This document shows, in pieces, positions 1-5,272 of a stretch of 5,272 nt of DNA (its first letter is position 1; the number at the start of each line of letters is the position of its first letter). A program made the position numbers and the translations under genes. Under the pieces are notes generated by a model. The model ran no database searches, had not been told where the DNA came from, and saw nothing but the letters and a program-made list of their open reading frames with translations. The stretch is from assembly GCA_947446625.1 (NCBI GenBank), contig CANFIE010000306.1, forward strand, positions 1-5,272, written 5' to 3'. The stretch comes from Acetobacteraceae bacterium. GTDB taxonomy: Bacteria; Pseudomonadota; Alphaproteobacteria; Acetobacterales; Acetobacteraceae.

Positions 1-2
1 AG

Positions 3-254
3 GAACTGGCCGAACGCGAGGATATGGGCAACCGCCGCCAGTTGCTGGGCGCCGCGTTGAAGACCCTGAACGAGCGCGAGCGGCATATTCTGATCGAGCG
101 TCGGCTGAAGGATGAGCCGACGACGCTGGAAGACCTTTCGCAGCAGTACAACATCAGCCGCGAACGGGTGCGGCAGATTGAGGTGCGGGCGTTTGAGAAG
201 CTGCAGAAGAGCATGAAGCAGCAGATTGTCGAGCGTAGGCTCGCGGTGGATTAA
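3..254 (+). CDS. rpoH: RNA polymerase heat-shock sigma factor RpoH (sigma-32), C-terminal part only
   Basis: This is the last 83 codons of an alternative sigma-70-family factor; the start lies outside the window. It covers region 4, which reads the -35 element. The segment LNERERHILIERRLKDEPTTLEDLS (75-149) leads into the helix-turn-helix ISRERVRQIEVRAFEKLQ (153-206). This pattern is typical of alphaproteobacterial RpoH of the RpoH1 type. In the family the protein directs core RNA polymerase to heat-shock promoters (chaperones, proteases). The chaperone-sensitive region 2.1/RpoH-box parts are not in view, so its control cannot be judged here. After the conserved SM at about 211-216 the protein continues with KQQIVERRLAVD and stops at TAA 252-254. 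Its last codons form the first copy of a 24-bp tandem repeat, so the extreme C-terminus may be strain-variable. A different group-3/4 sigma factor is unlikely. Confidence 0.93.
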   Translation, partial: ELAEREDMGNRRQLLGAALKTLNERERHILIERRLKDEPTTLEDLSQQYNISRERVRQIEVRAFEKLQKSMKQQIVERRLAVD

Positions 255-304
255 GTGCGTAGGCTCGCGGTGGATTAAGTGCGTATGCTCGCGGTGGATT
301 GAGC
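233..304. repeat. Three tandem 24-bp repeats at the 3' end of rpoH, each with an in-frame stop
   Basis: Copies lie at 233-256, 257-280 and 281-304. Copies 1 and 2 are identical. Copy 3 differs at three positions (g286t, then the last bases aagt become gagc). Each unit begins gcgtaggctcgcgg and carries a stop at its position 20: TAA 252-254, TAA 276-278, TGA 300-302. Because 24 is a multiple of three, all copies are in the rpoH frame, so the sequence after the real stop would again read VRRLAVD-stop and VRMLAVD-stop. Replication slippage duplicating the gene end is the simplest origin. Confidence 0.9.
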
Positions 305-328
305 CGCGATGGCCGGGCTGATGTGAAC

Positions 329-360
329 AAGGCGCTGCCCCTCGGGGTGGCGCCTTTTTT
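329..360 (+). terminator. Rho-independent terminator after rpoH
   Basis: The left arm ggcgctgccc (331-340) pairs with ggggtggcgcc (344-354). The stem has five G-C pairs at its base, two G-U wobbles, and three or four C-G pairs under a very small loop around 341-344. Six T residues follow (355-360). Two A residues before the stem (329-330) can pair with the first two T residues. Placed 75 bp after the rpoH stop, it should end rpoH transcription and insulate the permease and prfC genes. Confidence 0.88.
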
Positions 361-388
361 GTTGGCCGGCGGGGCTGGGTAGTTTCCG

Positions 389-417
389 AAGTTGCTTATG
401 TTGCACTGCGGTACAAT
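389..417 (+). promoter_or_regulatory. Possible sigma-70-type promoter for the permease-prfC unit
   Basis: TACAAT at 412-417 matches the -10 consensus at five of six positions and sits in a short stretch that is richer in A/T than its surroundings, just after the rpoH terminator. The best -35 at a 17-bp spacing is AAGTTG (389-394), which is weak. TTGCTT (392-397) is a better hexamer but only 14 bp away. Transcription would begin near 423-425, right at the GGGAGGA purine run (420-426). The position between a terminator and the next gene is favourable, but no experiment or comparison supports it here. Confidence 0.35.
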
Positions 418-489
418 ATGGGAGGAATGTTGGTAGCCTGATTGGCCGCGCGCCACCCCCCAGTCCTGACCGAGCGATCCACCCGCGGC

Positions 490-1548
490 ATGCTGCGGGG
501 GTTCGCACATGTGGCCGGGGGCTTTTGGCGGGGCCCTGATGGGCGGCAGGCCTGGATGCTGGCGGCGGTGCTGGTTTCGTTGAACCTGACCGAGGTGCTG
601 CTACTGCTGCGGCTGAATGGCTGGAACCGCGATTTGTTCGACGCGCTGGAACGGCGCGACGATGCCGCCACGCTGCTGGGCTATGGCCGGATACTGGTGC
701 TGCTGGCGCTGGGCTTCGCCGTGGCCTCATGGGCCAACCTGCATACCAGGCGGCGGCTTGCGCTGGGCTGGCGCCGATGGCTGACGCTGCGGCTGACCCA
801 GGGCTGGCTGGCCGCCGGCGGCCCGGGCACCGCCAATGCCGATGGCCGCATTGCCGAGGATGCCCGCATTGCCACCGAGGAGGCACTGGAGCTGGCCAGT
901 TCGGGCACCCATGCGGTGATAAGGCTGAGCTGCTTCGTGGGGGTGTTGTGGACGCTGTCGGGGCATCCGGCGTTTCGGCTGGGCGGCGTGCTGGTGAATG
1001 TGCCGGGCTATCTGCTGTGGGTGGCCATGCTGTATGCGGCGCTGGGCGTTACCTGCGCCAGCCTGCTGGGGCGGCCGCTGGTGCTGACCACGGAACAACG
1101 CCAGGGCATGGAGGCGGATTACCGCGCCGGCCTGCTGGGCGCCCCAACCGGAAATGCCTCGGCACGGGCCAGGCTGAGCCGGATGTTCGAGGCCCTGGCC
1201 GAGACCTTCCACCGGCAAAGCCAGGCGGTGGGGCGGCTGCAATTGTTTGGCGTGGCAAATGTGCGGCTGGGGGCGGGGCTGCCGCTGCTGGTGGCCACGC
1301 CGGCTTATCTGGCCGGGGTGGTGACGCTGGGCTGGGTCATCCAGGCTTCCCAGGCGTTTCTGGAAGTGGCGGCGGCGCTGAACTGGCCGGTGGACAATAT
1401 GCCGCGCATCGCCATCTGGCGGGCCTCGGCGCAGCGGGTGGTGGCGCTGCACATGGCGGGGTTGCCGGCGGGCGGTCTGGCATCGCAGGCGGCTTCGGCC
1501 TACATGCCGGGGCTGGGCGCAGTGCCGCGCCCCGCCCCCGCCGAGTGA
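490..1548 (+). CDS. SbmA/BacA-like (ABC_membrane_2) transporter membrane domain, no ATPase domain
   Basis: The product is a 352-residue inner-membrane protein resembling the transmembrane half of the SbmA/BacA and YddA-type exporters and peptide importers. From ATG 490, helix 1 is about residues 22-40, followed by the family motif LNGWNRDLFDALERRD (42-57). Helix 2 is near 67-83, then WRRWLT (94-99), RIAED (120-124), helix 3 near 140-156, PGYLLW (172-177) leading into helix 4, GRPLV (194-198), and LLVATPAYLAG (266-276) in a late helix. No Walker A, signature or Walker B motif follows: the protein ends soon after WRASAQRV (310-317), where the ATPase would begin in fused members. SbmA and BacA (roughly 400 residues) also lack it and use the proton gradient. 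The conserved stretch normally like RENAE-IA-Y-GE seems missing after EADYR (208-212). The start is uncertain: ATG 490 fits the family N-terminus but has no clear ribosome-binding site; TTG 442 gives 368 residues. The substrate is unknown. prfC follows after 13 bp. Confidence 0.72.
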   Translation: MLRGFAHVAGGFWRGPDGRQAWMLAAVLVSLNLTEVLLLLRLNGWNRDLFDALERRDDAATLLGYGRILVLLALGFAVASWANLHTRRRLALGWRRWLTLRLTQGWLAAGGPGTANADGRIAEDARIATEEALELASSGTHAVIRLSCFVGVLWTLSGHPAFRLGGVLVNVPGYLLWVAMLYAALGVTCASLLGRPLVLTTEQRQGMEADYRAGLLGAPTGNASARARLSRMFEALAETFHRQSQAVGRLQLFGVANVRLGAGLPLLVATPAYLAGVVTLGWVIQASQAFLEVAAALNWPVDNMPRIAIWRASAQRVVALHMAGLPAGGLASQAASAYMPGLGAVPRPAPAE

Positions 1549-1561
1549 AGAAGTAGCCCTG

Positions 1562-3190
1562 ATGGACGCCCAAGCCCCCTCCCCCGCCCCCGCCAATAGC
1601 CAGGTTGCCACCGAGGCGGCGCGACGGCGGACCTTTGCCATCATTGCCCACCCCGATGCCGGCAAGACCACGCTGACCGAGCGGCTGCTGCTGAAGGGCG
1701 GCGCGATTCAGCTGGCCGGGGCGGTGCGGGCCAAGGGCAATGCGCGGCGCACACGGTCTGACTGGATGAAGATCGAGCAGGATCGCGGGATTTCAGTGGC
1801 GACCAGCGTGATGACGTTTGAGCGCGGCGGGCTGGTGTTCAACCTGCTGGACACGCCGGGCCACGAGGATTTCAGCGAGGATACCTACCGCACGCTGACG
1901 GCGGTGGACGCGGCGGTGATGGTGCTGGATGCGGCCAAGGGCATTGAGGCGCAGACGCGCAAGTTGTTCGAGGTGTGCCGCATGCGGGACATTCCGATCA
2001 TCACCTTCGTCAACAAGATGGACCGCGAGGCGCTGGACCCGTTTGAGTTGATTGACGACATTGAGAAGACGCTGGCGCTGGATGTGACGCCGGCGGGCTG
2101 GCCGGTGGGGCGTTCCAACGAGTTTGCCGGGACGTTCGACCTGGTGACCAACAAGTTCCTGCCGGTGGATGCCGATGACGGCAGTGCGGTGCAGATGACC
2201 GGGCTGGACGACCCCCGGCTGGCCGAGATGGTGGGGCCGGAGCGGGCGCGGGCGCTGAAGGATGAGGCGGAGCTGGCCTTGGCTGGCTTCCCCGAGTTTG
2301 ACCTGGAGGCGTTTCGGCAAGGGACGATGACGCCGATTTTCTTCGGCTCCGCGTTGCGGGATTTTGGCGTGGGGCATCTGCTGGATGGCCTGGCCAAGTT
2401 TGCGCCGCCGCCGCAGCCGCGCCAGGGCGACCCGCGCAGCGTGGACCCGGGCGAGGAGAAGCTGACCGGCTTCGTGTTCAAGATTCAGGCGAATATGGAC
2501 CCGCAGCACCGCGACCGCGTGGCCTTCGTGCGGCTGTGCAGTGGGCGGCTGTGGAAGGGCATGCGGCTGAAGCAGGTGCGCACCGGCAAGCAGGTGCCGG
2601 TGAACGCGCCGCTGTTCTTCTTTGCCAAGGACCGCCAGGTGGCCGAGGAAGCCTGGCCGGGTGACGTGGTGGGCGTGGCCAACCACGGCATTCTGCGCAT
2701 TGGCGACACGCTGACCGAGGGCGAGGAGCTGAACTTCCGCGGGGTGCCGAGCTTTGCGCCAGAGATTCTGCGGCATGTGCGGCTGGAAGACCCGATGCTG
2801 GCGAAGAAGCTGCGCACCGCGCTGGACCAGTTGGCCGAGGAAGGCGTGGTGCAGCTGTTCCGGCCGCTGGATGGCTCGCCGCCCGTGGTGGGGGTGGTGG
2901 GGCAGTTGCAGCTGGATGTGCTGGCGAGCCGGCTGAAGGTGGAATACGGCGTGCCCGCCGGCTTCAACGACACCAACTGGACGATGATGCGGTGGGTGGT
3001 GAGCGACGACAAGGCGGCGGTGGAGAAGTTCCGCACGGTGAACCGGCGCGACTGCGGCGAGGACCACGATGACGAACTGGTGGCCTTCTTCGGCAGCGAC
3101 TGGCGGCGCAAGCGGGCCGAGGAGGAGTTTCCGACGCTGCGCTTCCATGCCGTGCGCGAGCAGCACGGCGTGGAGCAGATGAAGCGGTAG
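1562..3190 (+). CDS. prfC: Peptide chain release factor 3 (RF3), translational GTPase
   Basis: RF3 is a cytoplasmic GTPase that recycles RF1 and RF2 from the ribosome after peptide release. The 542-residue product has the full GTPase motif set: G1 AHPDAGKTT (29-37), the switch region SDWMKIEQDRGIS (67-79), G3 DTPGHED (97-103) and G4 NKMD (151-154). The SDWM-IE-RGIS block is characteristic of RF3 and separates it from EF-G and LepA. Domain II begins near EKLTGFVFKIQ (299-309), and the third domain contains VGVVGQLQLDVL. The C-terminus (LRFHAVREQHGVEQ) is intact. It is about a dozen residues longer than the E. coli protein, mainly through a Pro/Ala-rich N-terminus before RRRTFAII. ATG 1562 is preceded by a weak GAAGAAG ribosome-binding site (1547-1553) that overlaps the permease stop, which suggests co-transcription and perhaps translational coupling. 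No frameshift is visible. Confidence 0.96.
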   Translation: MDAQAPSPAPANSQVATEAARRRTFAIIAHPDAGKTTLTERLLLKGGAIQLAGAVRAKGNARRTRSDWMKIEQDRGISVATSVMTFERGGLVFNLLDTPGHEDFSEDTYRTLTAVDAAVMVLDAAKGIEAQTRKLFEVCRMRDIPIITFVNKMDREALDPFELIDDIEKTLALDVTPAGWPVGRSNEFAGTFDLVTNKFLPVDADDGSAVQMTGLDDPRLAEMVGPERARALKDEAELALAGFPEFDLEAFRQGTMTPIFFGSALRDFGVGHLLDGLAKFAPPPQPRQGDPRSVDPGEEKLTGFVFKIQANMDPQHRDRVAFVRLCSGRLWKGMRLKQVRTGKQVPVNAPLFFFAKDRQVAEEAWPGDVVGVANHGILRIGDTLTEGEELNFRGVPSFAPEILRHVRLEDPMLAKKLRTALDQLAEEGVVQLFRPLDGSPPVVGVVGQLQLDVLASRLKVEYGVPAGFNDTNWTMMRWVVSDDKAAVEKFRTVNRRDCGEDHDDELVAFFGSDWRRKRAEEEFPTLRFHAVREQHGVEQMKR

Positions 3191-3207
3191 CTTTCGGCGC
3201 GCAGGAC

Positions 3208-3239
3208 GCCGCCATGCGGCGGCTCGGCCCTGTGGGCCG
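3208..3239. terminator. Two adjacent GC hairpins between convergent genes, probable bidirectional terminator
   Basis: Hairpin 1 is GCCGCC (3208-3213) paired with GGCGGC (3218-3223) around loop atgc. Hairpin 2 is CGGCCC (3225-3230) paired with GGGCCG (3234-3239) around loop tgt. Both are perfect 6-bp stems, one base apart, filling most of the 56-bp gap between the prfC stop and the stop of the minus-strand lipoprotein gene. A modest T-rich run (gttggttt, 3240-3247) follows on the plus strand; on the minus strand there is no T tract. The position supports termination for both genes, but with GC hairpins lacking a strong U tract, Rho may be needed. Confidence 0.55.
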
Positions 3240-3246
3240 GTTGGTT

Positions 3247-3501
3247 TCAGATCGCGCCGCGCCGGCGGCATTCGAAGGCGCTGGCTTCCACCATGGGGCC
3301 GCCGGCGGTGGCTTCCATCAGCATGCCGGCCAGGGCCGGATTGTCGAGCACCGGCATGGAGCAGCCGCGCGTGAGGCGGCGGGTCGGGCTGCGGGCGATG
3401 GAATCGAAGGGGCCGGCGAGTTGCACGTTCTGCGGCTCGGCGGCGCAGGCCGCCATCAACAGCGGCAGCGCGAGGGTAAGCAGGCGTTTACGATTGGGCA
3501 T
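3247..3501 (-). CDS. Small putative lipoprotein of unknown function
   Basis: I do not recognise the family. From the ATG at 3501 the product has 84 residues. It opens with a basic n-region PNRKR (2-6), a hydrophobic stretch LLTLALPLLMAA (7-18) and Cys19, which together look like a lipoprotein signal. The lipobox is imperfect, with Met at -3 (L-M-A-A-C). The mature part is about 65 residues, without membrane segments, and has two further cysteines (C47, C78) that could form a disulfide in the periplasm. Three in-frame ATGs are possible: 3531, 3507 and 3501. The ribosome-binding site AAGGA (complement of 3511-3515) lies 9 nt before the 3501 ATG and only 3 nt before the 3507 one, so I favour 3501. 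The gene follows purA on the same strand and is probably read through from it, since no U-tract terminator lies between. Plus-strand ORFs across the same stretch lack protein-like features. Confidence 0.62.
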   Translation of the reverse strand: MPNRKRLLTLALPLLMAACAAEPQNVQLAGPFDSIARSPTRRLTRGCSMPVLDNPALAGMLMEATAGGPMVEASAFECRRRGAI

Positions 3502-3504
3502 GGC

Positions 3505-3525
3505 CATGCGTCCTTGTGACGCATG
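3505..3525 (-). promoter_or_regulatory. Perfect 8-bp hairpin covering the lipoprotein gene's ribosome-binding region
   Basis: CATGCGTC and GACGCATG form an uninterrupted 8-bp inverted repeat (3505-3512 and 3518-3525) around a 5-nt loop. In the minus-strand mRNA, the AAG of the AAGGA ribosome-binding site is in the loop and the GA is in the stem. The AUG at 3507 also lies in the 3' arm, and the favoured AUG at 3501 follows 3 nt after the hairpin. This arrangement could lower translation of the small lipoprotein, for example in a temperature- or ligand-dependent way. It could equally be a DNA-level operator, or chance. There is no T tract, so it is unlikely to be a purA terminator. Confidence 0.45.
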
Positions 3526-3554
3526 ACTCATACCGTCTCACTATTGAGAAACTC

Positions 3555-4844
3555 TTACCCGGCGAAGGGGTCGCGCAGGGTGATGGTGTCGTCGCGCTCG
3601 GGGCTGGTGGAGAGCAGGACCACCGGGGCTTCGACCAACTCCTCGATGCGGCGGACATACTTGACCGCCGCCGCCGGCAGTTCCGCGTAGCTGCGGGCGC
3701 CGTAGGTGCTTTGGGTCCAGCCTTCCATCACTTCATAGATGGGCTGGGCTGCCGCCTGGGCGCCAGCCGCCGCCGGCAGGCGTTTGAACACCTGGCCGTT
3801 GATGCTGTAGCCGGTGCAGATCTTCAGCTCGGTGATGCCGTCCAGCACATCCAGCTTCGTCAGCGCGATGCCGTTGATGCCGCCGACCTTGACCGCCTGG
3901 CGGACCATGCAGGCGTCGAACCAGCCGCAGCGGCGCGGGCGGCCGGTGACGGTGCCGAATTCGCGGCCACGGGCGCCGAGGCCCTGGCCGATTTCGTCGT
4001 GCAGTTCGGTGGGGAAAGGGCCGCTGCCGACGCGGGTGGTGTAGGCCTTGGCAATGCCCAGCACCATGCCGATGGCATTGGGCGCCACGCCCGCACCGGC
4101 GGCGGCGTTGCCGGCCACGGTGTTGCTGCTGGTGACGTAGGGGTAGGTGCCGTGGTCAACGTCCAGCATCACCGCCTGGGCGCCTTCAAACAGCACGCGC
4201 TTGTTGGTGGCGTGGGCTTCGTCCAGCCGTTCCCACACTGCTTCGCTGTAGGGCAGCAGCTTGGGGGCCAGGGCCAGCAGCGCATCCAGCAGCGGCTGCT
4301 TCTGGAATTGCGGTGCCCCCAGGCCGCGCAGCAGCGCGTTGTGGTGCAGCAGCAACTGGTCGAGCTTGGCGCTCAGGGTTTCCGGCTCGGCCAGGTCACA
4401 CAGGCGGATGGCGCGGCGGCCGACCTTGTCCTCGTACGCCGGGCCGATGCCACGGCCGGTGGTGCCGATCTTCGCGTCGCCACGGGCGGCTTCACGTGCC
4501 TTGTCCAGCGCCGGGTGGACCGGGAGGATCAGGGGGGTGTTTTCCGCGATGCGCAGGTTTTCCGGCGAGACCTTGAGGCCTTGCGCGCCAACCTTGGCGA
4601 TTTCGGCCAGCAGGGCGTCGGGGTCCAGCACCACGCCATTGCCGATGATGCCGAGCTTGCCGCGCACCACGCCGCTGGGCAGCAGGCTGAGCTTGTAGGT
4701 CTGGTCGCCCACCACAAGGGTATGGCCGGCATTATGCCCGCCCTGGAAGCGGACCACGATTTCGGCGCGGCTGGCGAGCCAGTCCACCACCTTGCCCTTG
4801 CCTTCGTCGCCCCATTGGGCGCCGATGACCGCCACATTGGCCAT
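3555..4844 (-). CDS. purA: Adenylosuccinate synthetase
   Basis: PurA is cytoplasmic and joins IMP and aspartate using GTP, giving adenylosuccinate, the first committed step towards AMP. The product has 429 residues, the usual bacterial length. Visible signatures are the phosphate-binding loop GAQWGDEGKGK (8-18) with catalytic Asp13, GGHNAGHT (35-42) with catalytic His41, TTGRGIGPAYEDK (128-140) in the IMP site, GTYPYVTSSNT (232-242), TGRPRRCGWFD (300-310), the guanine-binding TKLDVLD (329-335) and the C-terminal STSPERDDTI (412-421). The start at 4844 is set by MANVAVIGAQWGDEGKGK and by the ribosome-binding site AAGGA (complement of 4853-4857), 8 nt upstream. Earlier in-frame starts, for example at 4913, add residues unlike the family and overlap hisZ. 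The gene begins 4 bp after the hisZ stop, and its ribosome-binding site lies within the last hisZ codons, so the two are very likely one operon. Confidence 0.97.
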   Translation of the reverse strand: MANVAVIGAQWGDEGKGKVVDWLASRAEIVVRFQGGHNAGHTLVVGDQTYKLSLLPSGVVRGKLGIIGNGVVLDPDALLAEIAKVGAQGLKVSPENLRIAENTPLILPVHPALDKAREAARGDAKIGTTGRGIGPAYEDKVGRRAIRLCDLAEPETLSAKLDQLLLHHNALLRGLGAPQFQKQPLLDALLALAPKLLPYSEAVWERLDEAHATNKRVLFEGAQAVMLDVDHGTYPYVTSSNTVAGNAAAGAGVAPNAIGMVLGIAKAYTTRVGSGPFPTELHDEIGQGLGARGREFGTVTGRPRRCGWFDACMVRQAVKVGGINGIALTKLDVLDGITELKICTGYSINGQVFKRLPAAAGAQAAAQPIYEVMEGWTQSTYGARSYAELPAAAVKYVRRIEELVEAPVVLLSTSPERDDTITLRDPFAG

Positions 4845-4848
4845 TGGC

Positions 4849-5272
4849 CTAGTCCTTCTTCTCAAGCGGCACCACGGTGCCATCCCGTAAAACATGCGTG
4901 CAGCGCAGGCCATCCGGCGTGTCGGCCAGGGTCAACGCGGCAACGGTAGCAAAGCCCTGGGCGCGCAGCGCGGCGGCGCCGGCTGCCTCGGCCAGGGGCA
5001 CGAATACGCGGGGGCGCTGCGGCTGGCGCGGCGCGGCGCGCAGCACGGCGTCGGGGTAGAGCGTCATGCCCGTGGCGGGTTCCTCGCCGGCCATGTAGCG
5101 GCCACCGCGGGCGAGTTCCCCGGTGGTGCCGGGGCCGAACAGGGTGAAGGCCACGCCGACATGGTAACGCAGGCCGCGGAACTCCACGGGGTCGAGCATG
5201 ATGCGCAGCTCGGGCGCCAGCACGCGGATGGCGGCGATGACGGCGGCGGCGTTTTCGGCAATGGCCTGGGCG
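4849..5272 (-). CDS. hisZ: ATP phosphoribosyltransferase regulatory subunit HisZ, C-terminal part
   Basis: This is the last 140 codons of a HisZ-type protein; the start lies beyond the right edge. HisZ is a catalytically inactive relative of histidyl-tRNA synthetase. It forms a complex with the short form of HisG and is needed for the first, feedback-regulated step of histidine synthesis. The recognisable block runs LDPVEFRGLRYHVGVAFTLF, then GELARGGRY and EPATGMTLYPDAVL, matching the synthetase-like core (class II motif 3 region) of HisZ. The glycine-rich GGRY segment is kept. The tail is short (ending VPLEKKD) and has no full anticodon-binding domain, which favours HisZ over HisS. The stop is TAG (complement of 4849-4851), 4 bp before the purA start. 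A short HisG should be encoded elsewhere in the genome. Confidence 0.88.
   Translation of the reverse strand, partial: AQAIAENAAAVIAAIRVLAPELRIMLDPVEFRGLRYHVGVAFTLFGPGTTGELARGGRYMAGEEPATGMTLYPDAVLRAAPRQPQRPRVFVPLAEAAGAAALRAQGFATVAALTLADTPDGLRCTHVLRDGTVVPLEKKD

Noticed and set aside
233..304. Repeat array considered as a CRISPR or other spacer-containing array
   Set aside because: The units are directly contiguous with no spacers, and the first one is part of the rpoH coding end, so it is a simple tandem duplication.
727..1671. Minus-strand open frame of 314 codons opposite the permease
   Set aside because: It crosses the permease/prfC junction antisense and has biased low-complexity composition. 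The plus-strand frame has coherent membrane helices and family motifs.
1793..3271. Minus-strand open frame of 492 codons opposite prfC
   Set aside because: It is the antisense shadow of a clearly intact RF3 gene. The translation is rich in His, Arg, Gln and Pro and shows no domain-like pattern.
3214..3519. Plus-strand ORF of 101 codons after prfC
   Set aside because: Its start codon lies in the loop of a terminator-like hairpin with no ribosome-binding site, and its Gly/Ala/His-rich translation is the mirror of the minus-strand lipoprotein gene, which has a credible signal peptide.
4845..4913. Upstream in-frame start for purA adding 23 residues
   Set aside because: The extra residues do not resemble any PurA N-terminus and lie within hisZ. 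The start at 4844 has a well-placed ribosome-binding site and gives the expected family start.
3516..4949. Plus-strand open frame of 477 codons running across all of purA
   Set aside because: It is antisense to a complete purA with every catalytic motif. Its translation is rich in Gly, Ala, Gln and His low-complexity sequence without recognisable domains, as expected of a mirror frame in GC-rich DNA.

Overview
The window is GC-rich, gene-dense chromosomal DNA, most likely from an alphaproteobacterium. Three things suggest this: the RpoH C-terminus has the alphaproteobacterial type (NERERHILIERRLKDEPTTLEDL, read at 81-146), hisZ lies directly upstream of purA, and third codon positions are strongly G/C. 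I cannot name a genus from the sequence alone. Nearly everything is core or housekeeping. I found no mobile element, CRISPR array, rRNA or tRNA.

Layout. The plus strand opens with the 3' end of the heat-shock sigma factor gene rpoH (to 254). Its last codons are repeated in tandem three times (233-304), and a strong intrinsic terminator follows at about 329-360. After a short, more AT-rich promoter-like stretch comes a stand-alone membrane domain of the SbmA/BacA / ABC_membrane_2 type (about 490-1548). Only 13 bp later comes prfC, encoding peptide chain release factor 3 (1562-3190). The permease and prfC probably share a transcript.

The minus strand, read from the right edge, carries the 3' end of hisZ (4849 to beyond 5272), then after 4 bp purA (adenylosuccinate synthetase, 3555-4844), then after about 50 bp a small putative lipoprotein gene (3247-3501, possibly starting further out). 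prfC and the lipoprotein gene converge on a 56-bp gap (3191-3246) that holds two back-to-back GC hairpins, a likely bidirectional terminator.

How the genes relate. hisZ and purA both belong to nucleotide-linked biosynthesis: HisZ supports the first step of histidine synthesis, which consumes ATP, and PurA commits IMP to AMP. They look translationally close and co-transcribed. rpoH and prfC act in stress transcription and translation termination, but a terminator separates them.

The less ordinary points are the stop-codon-bearing tandem repeat at the end of rpoH, the permease's missing ATPase and apparently missing conserved loop, its unclear start next to an in-frame TGA, and a perfect 8-bp hairpin over the ribosome-binding region of the small lipoprotein. 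I see no convincing new multi-gene system.
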